A stretch of 34,417 nt of DNA, taken from Pseudomonadota bacterium. Its GTDB lineage: Bacteria; Pseudomonadota; Gammaproteobacteria; Steroidobacterales; Woeseiaceae. The stretch is taken from NCBI GenBank assembly GCA_022572185.1, contig JACZWL010000034.1, positions 1 through 34,417 on the forward strand, written 5' to 3'. The translations under genes and the position numbers were made by a program. Position 1 is the first letter of the stretch. Each line of letters starts with the position of its first letter. The notes beneath the pieces are model-generated. The model saw nothing but the letters and a program-made list of their open reading frames with translations. It ran no database searches and had not been told where the DNA came from. Below are positions 33,397 through 34,417 of the stretch, one piece after another.

Positions 33397-34110
33397 TCAC
33401 CCGCTCTTATGCGCCGTTTCGAGCGCAAGCAGAATCATTTCGTCAAACGTCGTCTGCCTTTCGTCGGTAGACAGGTGCTCGCCCGTTCTGATGTCGTCGC
33501 TGACCGTGCAAATAGCCAGCGCCTCTGCGCCGTGTTCGGCAGCAATCGGATAGATCCCGGCAGCTTCCATCTCGATACCGAGCACATCGTATTTCGCCAT
33601 CGTCTCGAACATGTCGGTGTCGGGTGTATAAAAAAGATCGCTCGAAAAAATATTGCCGACGTGATACCTGACCTTCTGCTCTTTCGCAGCCTCAACCGCC
33701 AGATTGACCAGAGAGTAGCTGGCGAGTGCCGCAAAATCATAGCCGCCGAAACGAATTCGATTAACCGCCGAGTCCGTCGATGCCCCCATGGCAATGATGA
33801 TGTCGCGCAGTTTCACCCTGGGGTGTGTCGTCCCGCAGCTGCCAACCCGGATGACGCGCTTGACCCCGTATTCCGTGATCAACTCGGTGCAATAGATGGA
33901 CACCGACGGTATCCCCATGCCATGGGCCATAACGGAGATCGGCTTGCCTTTGTACTCGCCGGTAAATCCCCACATGTTGCGCACATCGGTTACCCGCCGC
34001 GCACCGTCGATATACGTATCGGCTATGTACTGCGCCCGCAGCGGATCGCCGGGCATCAAAACGGTCTCGGCGAAGTCCCCGGGGGCCGCGTTTATGTGTT
34101 TGGTTGCCAA
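33397..34110 (-). CDS. deoD: Purine nucleoside phosphorylase, DeoD type
   Basis: This 237-residue hexameric-type phosphorylase splits purine (deoxy)ribonucleosides with phosphate into base and (deoxy)ribose-1-phosphate. Signatures are [27 protein letters not shown], the substrate-binding EMEAAGIY and the catalytic-aspartate segment [10 protein letters not shown]. Length matches E. coli DeoD. It is the first gene of the minus-strand operon. A phosphopentomutase is needed to link it to deoC and is not in the window. Bases released could be salvaged by the PRTases or enter the catabolic operons. Confidence 0.95.
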   Translation of the reverse strand: MATKHINAAPGDFAETVLMPGDPLRAQYIADTYIDGARRVTDVRNMWGFTGEYKGKPISVMAHGMGIPSVSIYCTELITEYGVKRVIRVGSCGTTHPRVKLRDIIIAMGASTDSAVNRIRFGGYDFAALASYSLVNLAVEAAKEQKVRYHVGNIFSSDLFYTPDTDMFETMAKYDVLGIEMEAAGIYPIAAEHGAEALAICTVSDDIRTGEHLSTDERQTTFDEMILLALETAHKSG

Positions 34111-34319
34111 AGGTTTATTCCTGATCTCATGGAACTAACCGGAAATGTTACCGCAGACAGAAGGTGATTGGTGGTCCCCGTGAAAAAGATGACGAATTCG
34201 TTTCCAGGCCACCGTTGCAAAGGCGCCGGATCCGGACTCCGGTGCTATACTTCCGCGACAAGGACCAAGAACAAAGTCCACGACGAGTAGAACCAATCTA
34301 AATCCATTGGGGGATTATC

Positions 34320-34417
34320 ATGACCAGTTCAATCAATTCGCTTTGGCGTCTCTCTCTCGTATCCCTGATCGCAGCAACCGGGCCCATGCTCACAGGCACG
34401 ACTCTGGCTCAGGATAC
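34320..34417 (+). CDS. Exported protein, N-terminal fragment only
   Basis: The ATG at 34320 follows GGGGGAT, a good ribosome site. The 32 visible residues form a typical Sec signal peptide (SLWRLSLVSLIAATGPML, then TTLAQ-DT as likely cleavage). The family cannot be recognised from this fragment. It diverges from deoD; a TATACT at about 34245-34250 may be its -10 element, without a convincing -35. Confidence 0.65.
   Translation, partial: MTSSINSLWRLSLVSLIAATGPMLTGTTLAQD

Overview
The window reads as a dense chromosomal segment of a proteobacterium, most likely a heterotrophic gammaproteobacterium. This is inferred from the gene families, the moderately high GC and the tightly overlapping operons; no rRNA or marker gene is present to prove it. 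I see no tRNA, rRNA, CRISPR array, complete insertion sequence or phage gene.

Layout. Positions 1-4617 hold the 5' part of a membrane GGDEF (cyclic-di-GMP) protein, a doubtful small ORF, a threonine synthase and a YkvA-type small protein. Positions 4945-7446 hold two paralogous, divergently transcribed purine-type phosphoribosyltransferases and a MOFRL glycerate kinase. Positions 7490-19429 form a purine catabolic island in two minus-strand operons. One is uraD-alc-allA-guaD. The other is uraH-xdhA-xdhB-xdhC-puuD-puuE. A solitary ParA-type ATPase on the plus strand sits between them. Together these genes encode guanine to xanthine to urate, then 5-hydroxyisourate, OHCU, allantoin, allantoate, ureidoglycolate and glyoxylate. 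The urate step uses the cytochrome-c-tailed membrane enzyme PuuD. The glycerate kinase would let glyoxylate carbon enter glycolysis, provided the glyoxylate-to-glycerate enzymes are encoded elsewhere. Urea is released twice and no urease is in the window.

Positions 20019-27673 are a less familiar, largely envelope-directed block. It contains a secreted phospholipase-D-like protein fused to a RidA domain and a 226-bp MITE-like element with 17-bp terminal inverted repeats and a 9-bp target duplication. It also contains a secreted calcineurin-like phosphatase with a C-terminal kinase-like region, a divergent CotH-like secreted kinase homologue, an alpha/beta hydrolase lacking the usual nucleophile, an SdiA-regulated-type lipoprotein and a DUF4956 membrane protein. 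This is the best candidate for an uncharacterised system.

Positions 27807-34110 return to nucleoside and nitrogen metabolism. There is an adenosine-kinase-like PfkB kinase, an M20 amidohydrolase of the allantoate/carbamoyl-amino-acid hydrolase family with an apparent signal peptide, and a deoxynucleoside operon deoD-deoC-aldh-aldh-like. Its last two genes look like a split ALDH16. The window ends in the signal peptide of a further exported protein. The overall theme is salvage and complete breakdown of purines and deoxynucleosides.
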